A stretch of DNA of 64,000 nt from JAWKNZ01 sp041391425. Lineage in GTDB: Bacteria > Bdellovibrionota_B > Oligoflexia > Oligoflexales > JAWKNZ01. The stretch covers positions 29,039 to 93,038 of the forward strand of contig JAWKNZ010000014.1 of NCBI GenBank assembly GCA_041391425.1, written 5' to 3'. A program made the translations under genes and the position numbers. Positions 48,231 to 57,246 of the stretch are shown here, one piece after another. A model generated the notes under the pieces. It did no database searches and was not told the origin of the DNA. It saw only the letters and a list, made by a program, of their open reading frames with translations. Every line of letters starts with the position of its first letter. Position 1 is the stretch's first letter.

Positions 48231-49196
48231 TTAATAGGTTAACTCTAAAGGACGAAATACATATATTTGCCCGCGGTCTACACGCTCAATACCGGCTTCC
48301 TCATCTAGGCGGGGAGGGATTCCATTGAGGACTTGGGTGAAAAAGTCCATGATGTGAGGATATTTTTTAACATCATTATACAGATAATACCGATGGTTGA
48401 GCTCGGAATTTGAAACTTCGATATATTTTGAGTTGTTGGCCAAATCAAAGTCATTTCCAAGTTCGCTAGTGAGCCCTTTTCCCAAGCGTTTGTCTCCTAA
48501 CAAAACGCCTGCCGCTCGAAGTATTGAATCATTTTGGTTTATCGATATAAAAACCTGATCGGAGAATGTAATTTTTTCAATCCATGCAGCATGGGTTTGT
48601 GCAGATGAGGCTGCTGAATTTATCATGATAGTATCAAAGATGATCTCATTTTGTTGCAAGCTGCTATATCCTAAAGCTTCTTCAAGGACGAGGCTTCCCA
48701 TGCTATGGGTGAGTAGACTAAATTTGATTCCTGCTGTGTCTTCTGGATGGTTGCGCTTGTAGTTTTTAATACCTTCTATAACGGTCATGAGGTCTTTTCC
48801 AGAAGCTCGTGCTTTTTCTTCTGGAAACTCCCAAGGTTTTGATTTAGATGGCCAGTGAAACATGATAACTTTGGCAGAATAATTTTTTTCTAGGTTTTTG
48901 ATCAAGGCTTTTTTAAATGCCTTTTCTGGATGATCGCCGCGTCCATGTACAAATAAAATAAAGTTATCGTATTTTGAGCTCGCATGAATTTTTCTTATAG
49001 TTTGGTCTAATACGTCTGGAAATTCTTGAATAGGCTTAATGCTTTTGTCGACCGTAACAATAGCAGATTCAGCGACAGAGCTTTCTGCATATGCTGTGGT
49101 GCTCATTATTAATTGTGTTGTTAGAGAAAGAGACAGAAGCAGTTGGCAATTGAGTTTGCTGCTTACTCGTGGGAAAAGACACAAAACATCCATCAT
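48231..49196 (-). CDS. Exported alpha/beta hydrolase (DUF900-like)
   Basis: 321 aa with N-terminal signal peptide (QLLLSLSLTTQLIMSTTAYA). Readable hydrolase blocks are FILFVHGRGDHPEKAFKKAL, VIMFHWPSKSKPWEF, and the nucleophile elbow LLTHSMGSLVLEEAL. The His of the triad is probably in NHRYYLY. This pattern fits the DUF900 esterase/lipase-like group. Substrate unknown. The upstream ~285 bases to ftsH hold no gene that I can support. Confidence 0.75.
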   Translation of the reverse strand: MMDVLCLFPRVSSKLNCQLLLSLSLTTQLIMSTTAYAESSVAESAIVTVDKSIKPIQEFPDVLDQTIRKIHASSKYDNFILFVHGRGDHPEKAFKKALIKNLEKNYSAKVIMFHWPSKSKPWEFPEEKARASGKDLMTVIEGIKNYKRNHPEDTAGIKFSLLTHSMGSLVLEEALGYSSLQQNEIIFDTIMINSAASSAQTHAAWIEKITFSDQVFISINQNDSILRAAGVLLGDKRLGKGLTSELGNDFDLANNSKYIEVSNSELNHRYYLYNDVKKYPHIMDFFTQVLNGIPPRLDEEAGIERVDRGQIYVFRPLELTY

Positions 49197-49271
49197 CGTT
49201 GCGCCTCATATATATTTGTTGGTATCTTAATTATATATGAGAAATGTAATCGGAAGTAGTGGCAGGATTTT

Positions 49272-49394
49272 CCTATTCGAAGTTCGGTCGGGTGCTAGGC
49301 GCGAGGATGTGGGAAACCGCAGTGTACATGTTGGTACATGAGGATTTCCTGACGACGAAGCAACGCCGCAACCGACTAGAAATTCGGATCCGGG
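49272..49394 (-). repeat. Family A palindromic repeat, truncated copy
   Basis: Inverted copy starting with a degenerate tail near 49272 (attttcctattcgaagttcgg), with the conserved apex gtacatgttggtacatgag and the intact outer arm ctagaaattcggatccggg. The tail segment is worn and no left duplication is recognisable. The element ends one base before the stop codon of the PLD-like lipoprotein gene, whose TAA may lie in the original TTAA-type target. Confidence 0.75.
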
Positions 49395-49395
49395 A

Positions 49396-51831
49396 TTAAA
49401 GCTGTTCAAATCCTAATGTCATGCCTAGGATCACACCGATATTGATAGTAGCCCAATGTCCATGCTTTTCAGTCTTTGTAGGTAGTGAACGTGGATTACG
49501 CCAATCTTGTGGTTGGTATATTGGAATATCTTTGTGGTTTGTAAGTTCGACAGACTTAAGATTTTTGTCTTTTGCATATTGATGGGCAATGGGGTCATCT
49601 TCCTTGATCCAGTGACTTAATTGATTGTAGGCACTGCGTTCATTTTCAGGTTGATAAGTTCTAATCAATGCTGCTACCTCGTCTTCGAGTCTATGGCTTC
49701 TAGGATGTAAGTTATAACTGGTGACTAGGGCGTAGCCGACATTTTTCCCATTCTCATTTGCAAGTACTGCCATGTATTTACTGTGCAAAGTACTAGGGTG
49801 TGATTCTTGGGTTAGATCGGTCAGGTTTGTTAGGGCGCTAAGTTTAGTTACTGTTTTTATATTGTGGTCTAAGTTTTGGTAACTATTAAGAAGGTCAGGC
49901 TGTGACAAATTACTGTAGGGATTTGCTGTTATTTCTTTTTCGGCAGTGCGTACATAGCGTGCTTGTCTGAGCTTTACGGTAATCTTTCCCGGCTTATTCT
50001 TTGCGTTTAACTCAAGTAACTCTCTCACGCTTAAGAGGATTGGCATCGTTACTGCTGGCTCATCGCTGGTATTTGCTGAGTTTGTATGGATATAAAAATT
50101 GACGCCTCTATCCACTGCACTTTCGATAGCTTCTTTTAGTGGCGGCGTTAAAATGAAGTAAGCATTTTCTATATATACTGTGCTGTTTTTTGCAGCCTTT
50201 TCGATCAAAGCAATATGTGCGGCGAGGATGTAATCATGGCCATCGCTTTTATGAGCTAGGCCAAACCCACGGTCATTGAGATTTCGCATAAATTCTTCTG
50301 GCTTTTCAAAAATATTGCCGCTATATGTTTTTCTTGATGGAGAGCTATCTAAAAAGGCGATGTCGTCGATGCCAGTGATTTTATCGTAAAAGGCTTTGTT
50401 GTATTTTTCATCATTGAGGGTTGATTCCAAGTAGGGAGAGCCATTGAGCTTCTTTCCACCGCGGGTGAGGACCGCTTCTTTAGCTGTTTTGGCAAATAAA
50501 TTTCCTGCTTGGCCTGCAGCTGGTCCAGCAATTAAAATGTCGGTGTCTCTCCATAGCTTGCTATATTCTACCCCAAAGTTACGCCCCCCCATAACCATGA
50601 ATTTACCGTCGACAATTAGGCCTTTTCGGTGCATGCCTGCACCGAGGTTATTACTTGGAGAGGTAGAACCTAATAAGCGATCACCCATGCCTAATAGGGT
50701 TTCAGCGGAGTGCTGATGGTGGTTTTTAGTTGCGACATTTTTATCAATAATCGCGTAGGAATTTCCTTGGTTTTTAAAATACTGTGAGTACCAAAAGCCC
50801 ATAGGCTCATCATAAAAGCCCCACATCCAGAGAAAATTATATGGGGCTGTTTTTCTGCGAGCTAGGTCTCCAAAATGGATATTCGAGGCACTTAACATAG
50901 TTGAAATACTATTATGTAGAAGGCTTGGATCGGCCATCAATATCGCCGCGCGTGCATCAAAATAGGACGGGGTTCCTACAGGACTGTTTTTTAATAAAAC
51001 TACTGCATTGTTTTTAGACCATTTTGATGGGGTTGAAAAAATATTTTTTACTTCTTCGTCGACTAAACTGTTTATGGTGATTTTTGACCAGGGTGTATAT
51101 TCATTGCTTGTGCATTTTTTTTCGCTTGGATCTAAAAATCTTGATAAAATTGTGGGGAGGCGGATTAATTTTATACCAATTCCGCGTAGACAAGCTTCTC
51201 CGGCTAATAAACCAACGATTTTTTTAGCCTGAGCAATCTCTTCTTCTCTATCGATTTTGGGAACCTCTTTACCAGCTGCTGTTGCTAACATTTGTGCAGC
51301 TTCCATCAGTCCAACTAGGTAGACAGTCATCTTATATTTACTCGATTTATCGGCGAAGACTTGATAGATATCGTTCACTTTGTAGCCGAACTCGTTGTTT
51401 CCTTCTCTATAATCGATAAATAATTTATTGAACTGTGTTGCCATTGATGCTTCATAACTTCTGTTTTCTTCAGCTTTTTCAAAAATTCCCAGGGCGTCAG
51501 CTTGTATTTTTTTTATAAAAGCCATCAACGCAGCTTCTGGTTTATGCTCATCTTTGGGAGGGTTTAAAAAGGCCTGGACGATTTCGTTTCGTTCATTTTC
51601 ATTTAATGAAGCTAGGCTTTCAAAGCATTCTTTTACCAGGTCCTCGTTGATTTCGATTTCTTCTCTATTGTCGAATTTAATATTTTTACAACGCTTTTGC
51701 AGAAGTTCAGTCCAGCTTGCACCTTGCCCTTGAGCTTCTTTTCCTTGTGACTGAAGGGGTGAAGGCTGGTGTTTACAATGAATCATGAGGCTAAAAGCTA
51801 ATAGCGTTAAAAACGTTTTTTGTCTTAACAT
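49396..51831 (-). CDS. Phospholipase D-like lipoprotein
   Basis: About 811 aa from ATG 51831 (AGGAG seven bases upstream). Lipobox-like MIHC after LLAFSL. Two HKD motifs are present: GMHRKGLIVDGKFMVMGGRNFG (~residue 400) and LHSKYMAVLANENG with SYNLHPRSHRLEDE (~680). The pair forms the bilobed PLD active site. An N-terminal domain of ~280 residues precedes the catalytic part. PLD-type enzymes hydrolyse or transfer phosphodiesters of phospholipids (cardiolipin synthase-like) or nucleic acids. Being outside the cytoplasm, a lipid target is more likely (inference). Confidence 0.87.
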   Translation of the reverse strand: MLRQKTFLTLLAFSLMIHCKHQPSPLQSQGKEAQGQGASWTELLQKRCKNIKFDNREEIEINEDLVKECFESLASLNENERNEIVQAFLNPPKDEHKPEAALMAFIKKIQADALGIFEKAEENRSYEASMATQFNKLFIDYREGNNEFGYKVNDIYQVFADKSSKYKMTVYLVGLMEAAQMLATAAGKEVPKIDREEEIAQAKKIVGLLAGEACLRGIGIKLIRLPTILSRFLDPSEKKCTSNEYTPWSKITINSLVDEEVKNIFSTPSKWSKNNAVVLLKNSPVGTPSYFDARAAILMADPSLLHNSISTMLSASNIHFGDLARRKTAPYNFLWMWGFYDEPMGFWYSQYFKNQGNSYAIIDKNVATKNHHQHSAETLLGMGDRLLGSTSPSNNLGAGMHRKGLIVDGKFMVMGGRNFGVEYSKLWRDTDILIAGPAAGQAGNLFAKTAKEAVLTRGGKKLNGSPYLESTLNDEKYNKAFYDKITGIDDIAFLDSSPSRKTYSGNIFEKPEEFMRNLNDRGFGLAHKSDGHDYILAAHIALIEKAAKNSTVYIENAYFILTPPLKEAIESAVDRGVNFYIHTNSANTSDEPAVTMPILLSVRELLELNAKNKPGKITVKLRQARYVRTAEKEITANPYSNLSQPDLLNSYQNLDHNIKTVTKLSALTNLTDLTQESHPSTLHSKYMAVLANENGKNVGYALVTSYNLHPRSHRLEDEVAALIRTYQPENERSAYNQLSHWIKEDDPIAHQYAKDKNLKSVELTNHKDIPIYQPQDWRNPRSLPTKTEKHGHWATINIGVILGMTLGFEQL

Positions 51832-51938
51832 ATGATCACTCCTAATATGTTGCATACTGATCCATGGTAGATCTAAATCTTTAGCTTATGGCCTTGTCAA
51901 ATCATTCTCATTTTAACATCACTGGATAAGCAATTCTA

Positions 51939-52116
51939 GGGCGTGTTGACGTTTCATTTTCGTAGCGAGAGACAAATACTTGAAAGTCGCAGCTAGGAAG
52001 GGTTTCAAAAATTACCGGAGGTGTACTAGATGTACATTGAGGATAATTTTTGAAACCTATTTTAACGTTGTGATTCAAGGGTTTGGCTCGTAGTGAAATG
52101 AAACGTCAACACGCCC
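51939..52116 (+). repeat. Family B palindromic repeat (copy 3)
   Basis: 178 bases, perfect inverted ends, TA on both sides, and a body nearly identical to copies 1 and 2 (differences near ccatgacaacgt / cctattttaacgt). It lies upstream of the PLD-like lipoprotein gene. Confidence 0.93.
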
Positions 52117-52237
52117 TAATTTTATTAAACTTTTTAGATGAGTTCCAGAGGGTGGAGAGGAAATTTATTACGCAATCCTCTATATGTTAGATTTTTGTAA
52201 TGAGTCATTTAGTGTAATCTTGCAAGTACAGACATTT

Positions 52238-52477
52238 TTATTCTTTTGTGTATAATAAAGTTTTTCTATCGAAATCAAACAGCTTATCTCCCGTTTTAAA
52301 ACGGGAGTCTTGTCTAAATTGATCAATGAGTAGCTCTTTTGCTTTTGTACTATCTGAGCATGTATAGATGTTTGCGGTAGCAGGATGGATCTCTATAGGA
52401 AGCTTTGGAATGATGCATTTATGCTCTGGGGTGCTTTTTATGATGACATATTCAGTAAATCGATCAAAATGAGTCAT
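52238..52477 (-). CDS. Small hypothetical protein
   Basis: About 79 aa from ATG 52477 (MTHFDRFTEYVIIKS); the open frame to 52540 gives a hydrophobic extension without a better binding site. It contains two cysteines (EHKCIIP and IYTCSDS) and ends FDRKTLLYTKE. No family recognised. Confidence 0.5.
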   Translation of the reverse strand: MTHFDRFTEYVIIKSTPEHKCIIPKLPIEIHPATANIYTCSDSTKAKELLIDQFRQDSRFKTGDKLFDFDRKTLLYTKE

Positions 52478-52796
52478 TTTTTGTGGCCCTTGGCAATATA
52501 AAAAAAAATTGTTTATAAAAATAAATGTAAAGTATACCACTTATTTTCTTATAATATACATTAGTATGTATATATAAATTAAATTTGTTTATATTATCAA
52601 GCTGAAGATATCAAGATTGTATTTTTGGCTGTTGGATAATGATTTATCTTTTCGAAAGCGGCTCTGTTTTCCCAATAGCTAAATTTTTGATGTGAAATGT
52701 TCATAAAAATTGAATTTTTCTATTATTACAGTCTATTAAGGTTGAGTTTGAATGCAACTAACTATAATCAAAATAGAAATATGAAGATAATTCGTG
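52478..52796. other. AT-rich intergenic region
   Basis: About 320 bases, extremely AT-rich at 52500-52600, with no supportable gene. It lies on the 3' side of tRNA-Cys and upstream of the small leftward gene. Confidence 0.5.
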
Positions 52797-52870
52797 TGGA
52801 GGCGCCGAGCGGATTCGAACCGCTGTAGACGGATTTGCAATCCGCTGCCTAGCCTCTTGGCTACGGCGCC
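52797..52870 (-). tRNA. tRNA-Cys (GCA)
   Basis: On the minus strand, 74 bases including encoded CCA. Acceptor stem GGCGCCG / CGGCGCC, anticodon loop TTGCAAA giving anticodon GCA between GGAT/ATCC stems, and T-loop GGTTCGAATCC. Discriminator base U, as expected for cysteine. All four arms can be paired by eye. Confidence 0.96.
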
Positions 52871-53105
52871 ACAGGAAGAATGATACTTAACCATTTCGAT
52901 GCTATATGATCAAGCGTAAAATATAAAGCTTTTCAAGAAGATGGGCTATAGTTATCCAAACCCTTGGTCCACAAGAAGTTTTATATATTTGGGAGAAGCA
53001 TTGCAGGGATGGTATGATTGTATTTTGATCACTACGAAGTAGAATCCCTCTTTTCATTATGGTTTGAACTAAAATACATGTGTAACCTACTGTAGAGTGA
53101 TAAAC

Positions 53106-53139
53106 GCCCGGTATCTATATAGTACCGGGCCTTTTATTT
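53106..53139. terminator. Terminator-like hairpin between tRNA-Cys and the acidic lipoprotein
   Basis: Perfect eight-base stem GCCCGGTA / TACCGGGC with loop tctatatag, followed on the plus strand by CTTTTATTTAG. It lies 50 bases after the stop of the leftward acidic lipoprotein gene. On that strand the trailing sequence is GTTTATC, so it probably works in both directions. The rest of 52871-53179 holds no gene. Confidence 0.6.
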
Positions 53140-53179
53140 AGTCTTTGTCTTATTAGGTTAAATTAATAGATATTTGATC

Positions 53180-54427
53180 TTATCCATCAATTTCCGATAG
53201 CTCATCAATATCTGATGATTCCTTTTGTTGAGCCTCGTCTATTTCATGCTCTTCATTACTTTGTTGGTACTCTTCTGACCAGCAGTCGATATGATCCTCG
53301 TTGTGGTCTGTTTCGCAAGCATCATGCTGATCTTTACGGTCTCCTACCATATTGATGACGAGGTCATTATCAGCCGAGCAGTCCCAAGCACCTTCACCAA
53401 AACCTTCAATGCTAAAGTTTTCAGGTAGGTATTTAGGAACATCGGAATCTACTACATAAAGAGATCCACCATCTTGGAGTTTAGTGCTTGCGTCTGCAGC
53501 AACAACATAACCTTCAGAATTGAAGTGTCCACGGTGGGTCCATTCAAATGTTTGCCCTTCGTGGCTACCGGCGCTAGAGAATAGGACTTGCCCATATTCA
53601 TTGTCGGTTTTTGCGGCGCCTGCCATTGAAAAGGTTTGACCTTCCATAGATCCACTGTTTGAAACGAGGATTTTATTCGTGCCGTCTTTAACTAGGTCTA
53701 AGATAAGCTGCCTTTTAAATTTGTTAGATGCAGAATCTTCGTATAGATCCGATGCTGAAATAAATGCGCGGTCTGTTTCAGAATAGCCAACATCAAAGTT
53801 GCTAGAACGATAGAATTCGCCACCCTGCTCGTCATCTTTAAAATGCATCTTTACAGCACCTTTTGCACCATTATCACTAACACCTGTGATGGTGATCACC
53901 TGCGATAATTGGTCTCCTTCGCAAAAGTTGACAACGAGTTTATCAGAAGCTTTTTCAGAGTCGTCGATCCAAATCCTGATATCCTCTTCTTCTTCACCTG
54001 TAATGCTTATCTTATATTTTTTGCCAAATTCGATTGAATCAGATTCCACTTCTAAATGGCAGAACATATTACCTATGGATTCTAGAGATTGTATACCTTC
54101 TTTTACGCTTCTTCCTACTTCGCAAGCTTCCATCGATTTCTTTGTCGTATCTCCCTGCAGTGCTAGAGCAACTTGACTAGCTCCGGAAGAGTCTAAGCTT
54201 GATGGTAAAGCAAGATTAAATGAAGATGATAAATTTAGCTCATTTAATTGGGTAGCTTCGGAAGCTTTGTTTTTTTGAGCTTGGGCTATTTGCTGCTGTG
54301 TCATTCCGCTTGTTTCGTCATCGTCGTCACTATCGTCTTTTTTAGCGCTTCCACAGCCTATCAAAAGTGAGATGGAGCCAATGAGTGCCCAACGGAATGC
54401 CTGATTTTTTTGTCCTATGTGTTTCAT
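53180..54427 (-). CDS. Acidic lipoprotein, unknown
   Basis: 415 aa from ATG 54427 (GAGGT eight bases upstream); the longer frame to 54481 lacks a site. Lipobox LIGC, then a DDSDDDDE acidic cluster and a Gln/Asn-rich tether. The middle has two similar stretches, VSNSGSMEGQTFSMAGAAKTDNEYGQV and FSSAGSHEGQTFEWTHRGHFNSEGYVV, which look like an internal repeat. The C-terminus is very acidic (EEHEIDEAQQKESSDIDELSEIDG) with cysteines in HDACETDHNEDHIDCW. No family recognised. Calcium or metal binding is possible but unproven. Confidence 0.75.
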   Translation of the reverse strand: MKHIGQKNQAFRWALIGSISLLIGCGSAKKDDSDDDDETSGMTQQQIAQAQKNKASEATQLNELNLSSSFNLALPSSLDSSGASQVALALQGDTTKKSMEACEVGRSVKEGIQSLESIGNMFCHLEVESDSIEFGKKYKISITGEEEEDIRIWIDDSEKASDKLVVNFCEGDQLSQVITITGVSDNGAKGAVKMHFKDDEQGGEFYRSSNFDVGYSETDRAFISASDLYEDSASNKFKRQLILDLVKDGTNKILVSNSGSMEGQTFSMAGAAKTDNEYGQVLFSSAGSHEGQTFEWTHRGHFNSEGYVVAADASTKLQDGGSLYVVDSDVPKYLPENFSIEGFGEGAWDCSADNDLVINMVGDRKDQHDACETDHNEDHIDCWSEEYQQSNEEHEIDEAQQKESSDIDELSEIDG

Positions 54428-54601
54428 TATACGTACCTCGTTGTTATCACAGGAATAGTTAAACTTGATCTTTATCACCATGTTGTATGGTTGAATCTTT
54501 AATATTTACGCTTAAGCAACATTCAGGTACCTATATTCGGATGGGCTTGAATAAACATTAAAAATAAATATAAAAATAAATAATTATAAAGTGTTATTCT
54601 A

Positions 54602-55228
54602 TTAAGATATGCTGTCGATTTGAAATATTTTCCGGCTTGGGAGCTCTAAGCCACTAAGTTGGCCTCCATAGCAACACCCTGAGTCCAGGCCTATGGTATT
54701 TTGCCTTACTGTTAGACCCATCGCAGCCCAATGGCCGTATATAATAAGCTTTTCTTCGTGATAGAGTTCAAACCATGGGGGATTTTTGGGATTTTGGAGG
54801 TCTTGGCCTTTCCCATCCCAAGTTCTGATGGTGGTAAGAAGGGTTGCTGGCATGTCGGTGAGTTCCATATTAGGACAGATTCCGGCGTGGACAGCTAAAA
54901 ATTCTTTAGTATCGATAAATAAAGGTAGTTTTTCGAGCCAGGAAATCCAAAAATCTAGCGCATTTAGTTGGTTTGTTAATGGGTGTGGTTTGCCTTGTTT
55001 TATTTTATGTAGAAAATCCAACTCATGGTTACCAAGTATTGCTTCGCATTTGTTGTCATATATGAACTTCAGAACTTTTTCTGAGTGTGGTCCTTTATTT
55101 GTCATATCACCTACGAATATCAAACGGTCTTTATCTGGCATATAACCCATGGTTTTAAGTAGGTTAAGCATCTCGGCGTAGCAGCCATGGACATCACCGA
55201 TAAACAGGACTCTTTTTTTCTTATCCAT
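54602..55228 (-). CDS. ApaH/PP2A-like metallophosphatase
   Basis: 208 aa calcineurin-like phosphoesterase with the motifs GDVHGCYAE, GDMTNKGPHSEKV, GNHELDFL, AVHAG and IYGHWAAMG, plus GLDSGCCYGG. The size and motifs fit symmetrical diadenosine-tetraphosphatase-like or bacterial PP2A-like enzymes. No fused domain. AGGAAG precedes the ATG. Related in the catalytic part to the phosphatase-PilZ protein at 28149. Confidence 0.88.
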   Translation of the reverse strand: MDKKKRVLFIGDVHGCYAEMLNLLKTMGYMPDKDRLIFVGDMTNKGPHSEKVLKFIYDNKCEAILGNHELDFLHKIKQGKPHPLTNQLNALDFWISWLEKLPLFIDTKEFLAVHAGICPNMELTDMPATLLTTIRTWDGKGQDLQNPKNPPWFELYHEEKLIIYGHWAAMGLTVRQNTIGLDSGCCYGGQLSGLELPSRKIFQIDSIS

Positions 55229-55306
55229 AGATAAATCTTCCTGATTGATGGTTTATAGAGCTCTACTTATTCTGGTCTATTATCTTCTCGGTCTAACATC
55301 GTTTAT

Positions 55307-56794
55307 CTAGATGGTCTTTAAGTGAAAAATTTGTCGTATTGTCTTGATAATTATAAATAAAATTATTGGTAAGAGTAACAGGGTTGCTGGGATTGGAGCC
55401 AAGAAAGATGTAAGGCCATTCTCTAGCAATGCTCTTCGAAAATTTTCTTCTAACATGGTTGCTAATACCATACCCAATACCACAGAGCTTACTGGATATG
55501 AATACGTTTTTAGGATCCATCCTAAAACTCCAAATAGAAGACAAGTAAAGGCATCAAATAGTGAGCTGTTGATGCTATAACATCCGATAAGCGCTAGCGA
55601 GAGAACGATCGGATATAAAATGTTTTTTTCAATGTGGGAAATCTTTGCGAAAGCTTTTGAGCTTGAAAGACCCAATATGAAAATTAAAATACTAGCTAAA
55701 AATAAGCTTGAGAAAATACCATAAACGATCGGAATTTGCTCGCTCATTAATAAGGGGCCAGGATTGATGTCATGCAGCATAAATGCACCTATTAGGACAG
55801 CGTCAGTAGCACTTCCTGGAATTCCTAACGCTAGCAGCGGTACGAGGGCGCCTCCGACTGAAGCGCTATTGGCGGCTTCGCTAGCGACGACTCCTTTAAG
55901 CGATCCTTTGCCAAATGACTCTTTTTGTTTACTTTGAGCTTTCGCCATATCATAGCTGATAAAAGCTGCTATTGTTGATCCTGCTCCCGGAAAGATGCCA
56001 ATGATGGTTCCAATAATAGAAGATCTTAATATGTTGAATTTTTCGTGGAAGAATAGTTTCCAACGGTCTTTTGCTGCTATATCTTTTGTTTTGGGAGTAT
56101 CTATTTTTATTGTTAATGGAAGCTTTAAGTCTATTAGGATTTGTGAAACGGCAAATAGGCCGATTAATGCGGGGATGGTTTGAAAGCCAGAATACATTTC
56201 CTCTAGTCCGAATGAAAAGCGATTGGAGCCTGAAATGGGATCAAGGCCGACGCATTTAACTAGAATGCCAAGTGTTATGGCAATGATATTTTTGCTCTTA
56301 TTTGCATTCATAAGGACAACCGACAGAAGTCCAAATGCAGCTAAACTACAATAAGAAGCTGAATCGAATTTCAGTGCAAATTCGCTTAAGGGAGTTGCTA
56401 AGGTTATTAAGATAATAATGCCAATAAGCCCACCGAAGGTCGATGCTATTAAAGCCGCATCAATTGCTTTTTTCGCATGTCCCTTTTGAGCCAAATGATA
56501 ACCGTCAATCGCAGTGACAGCAGCCGCTGGTGTTCCAGGGGCGTTTAAAGTGATGGCTGTAATGGAGCCTCCAAAATTACTTGCTAAGTAGACAGAGCAT
56601 AAAAATGCAATACCAATGGCTGGATCCATTTTAAAACTTAATGGAACAAGAAGGGCGACTGTTGTCGAGGGAGATAAACCTGGTAATGCTCCTCCTATAA
56701 TACCGATCATACAACCAAATAGTAGAGTCGTCATCCCAGATAAGGATAAGAACAGCTGCAAACCACCATTGAAATTTGAAATAAAAGTTTCCAT
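55307..56794 (-). CDS. tctA: TctA-family tripartite tricarboxylate transporter, large permease
   Basis: 495 aa, about twelve membrane segments. Conserved blocks are GIIGGALPGLSPSTTVALLVPLSF, GGSITAITLNAPGTPAAAVTAIDGYHLAQKG, GIFPGAGSTIAAFISYDMAKAQSK and LALGIPGSATDAVLIGAFMLH. It acts with TctB and the periplasmic TctC as a secondary, cation-driven carboxylate importer. Its ATG is two bases after the tctB stop. Substrate (citrate or another carboxylate) cannot be read from sequence. Confidence 0.93.
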   Translation of the reverse strand: METFISNFNGGLQLFLSLSGMTTLLFGCMIGIIGGALPGLSPSTTVALLVPLSFKMDPAIGIAFLCSVYLASNFGGSITAITLNAPGTPAAAVTAIDGYHLAQKGHAKKAIDAALIASTFGGLIGIIILITLATPLSEFALKFDSASYCSLAAFGLLSVVLMNANKSKNIIAITLGILVKCVGLDPISGSNRFSFGLEEMYSGFQTIPALIGLFAVSQILIDLKLPLTIKIDTPKTKDIAAKDRWKLFFHEKFNILRSSIIGTIIGIFPGAGSTIAAFISYDMAKAQSKQKESFGKGSLKGVVASEAANSASVGGALVPLLALGIPGSATDAVLIGAFMLHDINPGPLLMSEQIPIVYGIFSSLFLASILIFILGLSSSKAFAKISHIEKNILYPIVLSLALIGCYSINSSLFDAFTCLLFGVLGWILKTYSYPVSSVVLGMVLATMLEENFRRALLENGLTSFLAPIPATLLLLPIILFIIIKTIRQIFHLKTI

Positions 56795-56796
56795 TT

Positions 56797-57246
56797 TTAA
56801 GGGAGCTCAATTTGCAGTATTTGATCGAATACGATAAAAACAAAGGCTATCCAGCCTCCAAGTAGCATGAAGTATTTTAGCTTACTATCGATTTTGAATA
56901 TGATGCAGAGTATCGTTAAAAATAAAATAACCCCCAAATAATAGCTTATAAAGTGAAGTGAGGCTATGAAAAATAGGGAGTTTAAAGTTACAAGCAATGG
57001 GATAGAATTATCTTTTATAAATTGCCATTTAATTTTTTCTGCTGGACTGTAGTCTTTGTGGGTATTCTTATTTTTTATTAACAATCTATATAAGCATGTC
57101 GATATCAGAATTAGACTACATATTAGAGGTATCAAGCCCGCTCCAGCAGACGAAACATCATAGTTTAATGACACAAGTGCAGTTATAATTGTAGTTGTGA
57201 TGATTGCTGTAAGAAAAAGACGCTCACCAGAAAACGTGTTTATCAT
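56797..57246 (-). CDS. tctB: TctB-family small permease (DUF1468)
   Basis: 149 aa, four membrane segments (e.g. LFLTAIITTTIITALVSL, GLIPLICSLILISTCLY, SLFFIASLHFISYYLGVILFL, FMLLGGWIAFVFIVF). Overlaps the tctC stop by four bases (ATGA type), so it is translationally coupled. Position between tctC and tctA fixes the identity of this poorly conserved subunit. Confidence 0.88.
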   Translation of the reverse strand: MINTFSGERLFLTAIITTTIITALVSLNYDVSSAGAGLIPLICSLILISTCLYRLLIKNKNTHKDYSPAEKIKWQFIKDNSIPLLVTLNSLFFIASLHFISYYLGVILFLTILCIIFKIDSKLKYFMLLGGWIAFVFIVFDQILQIELP

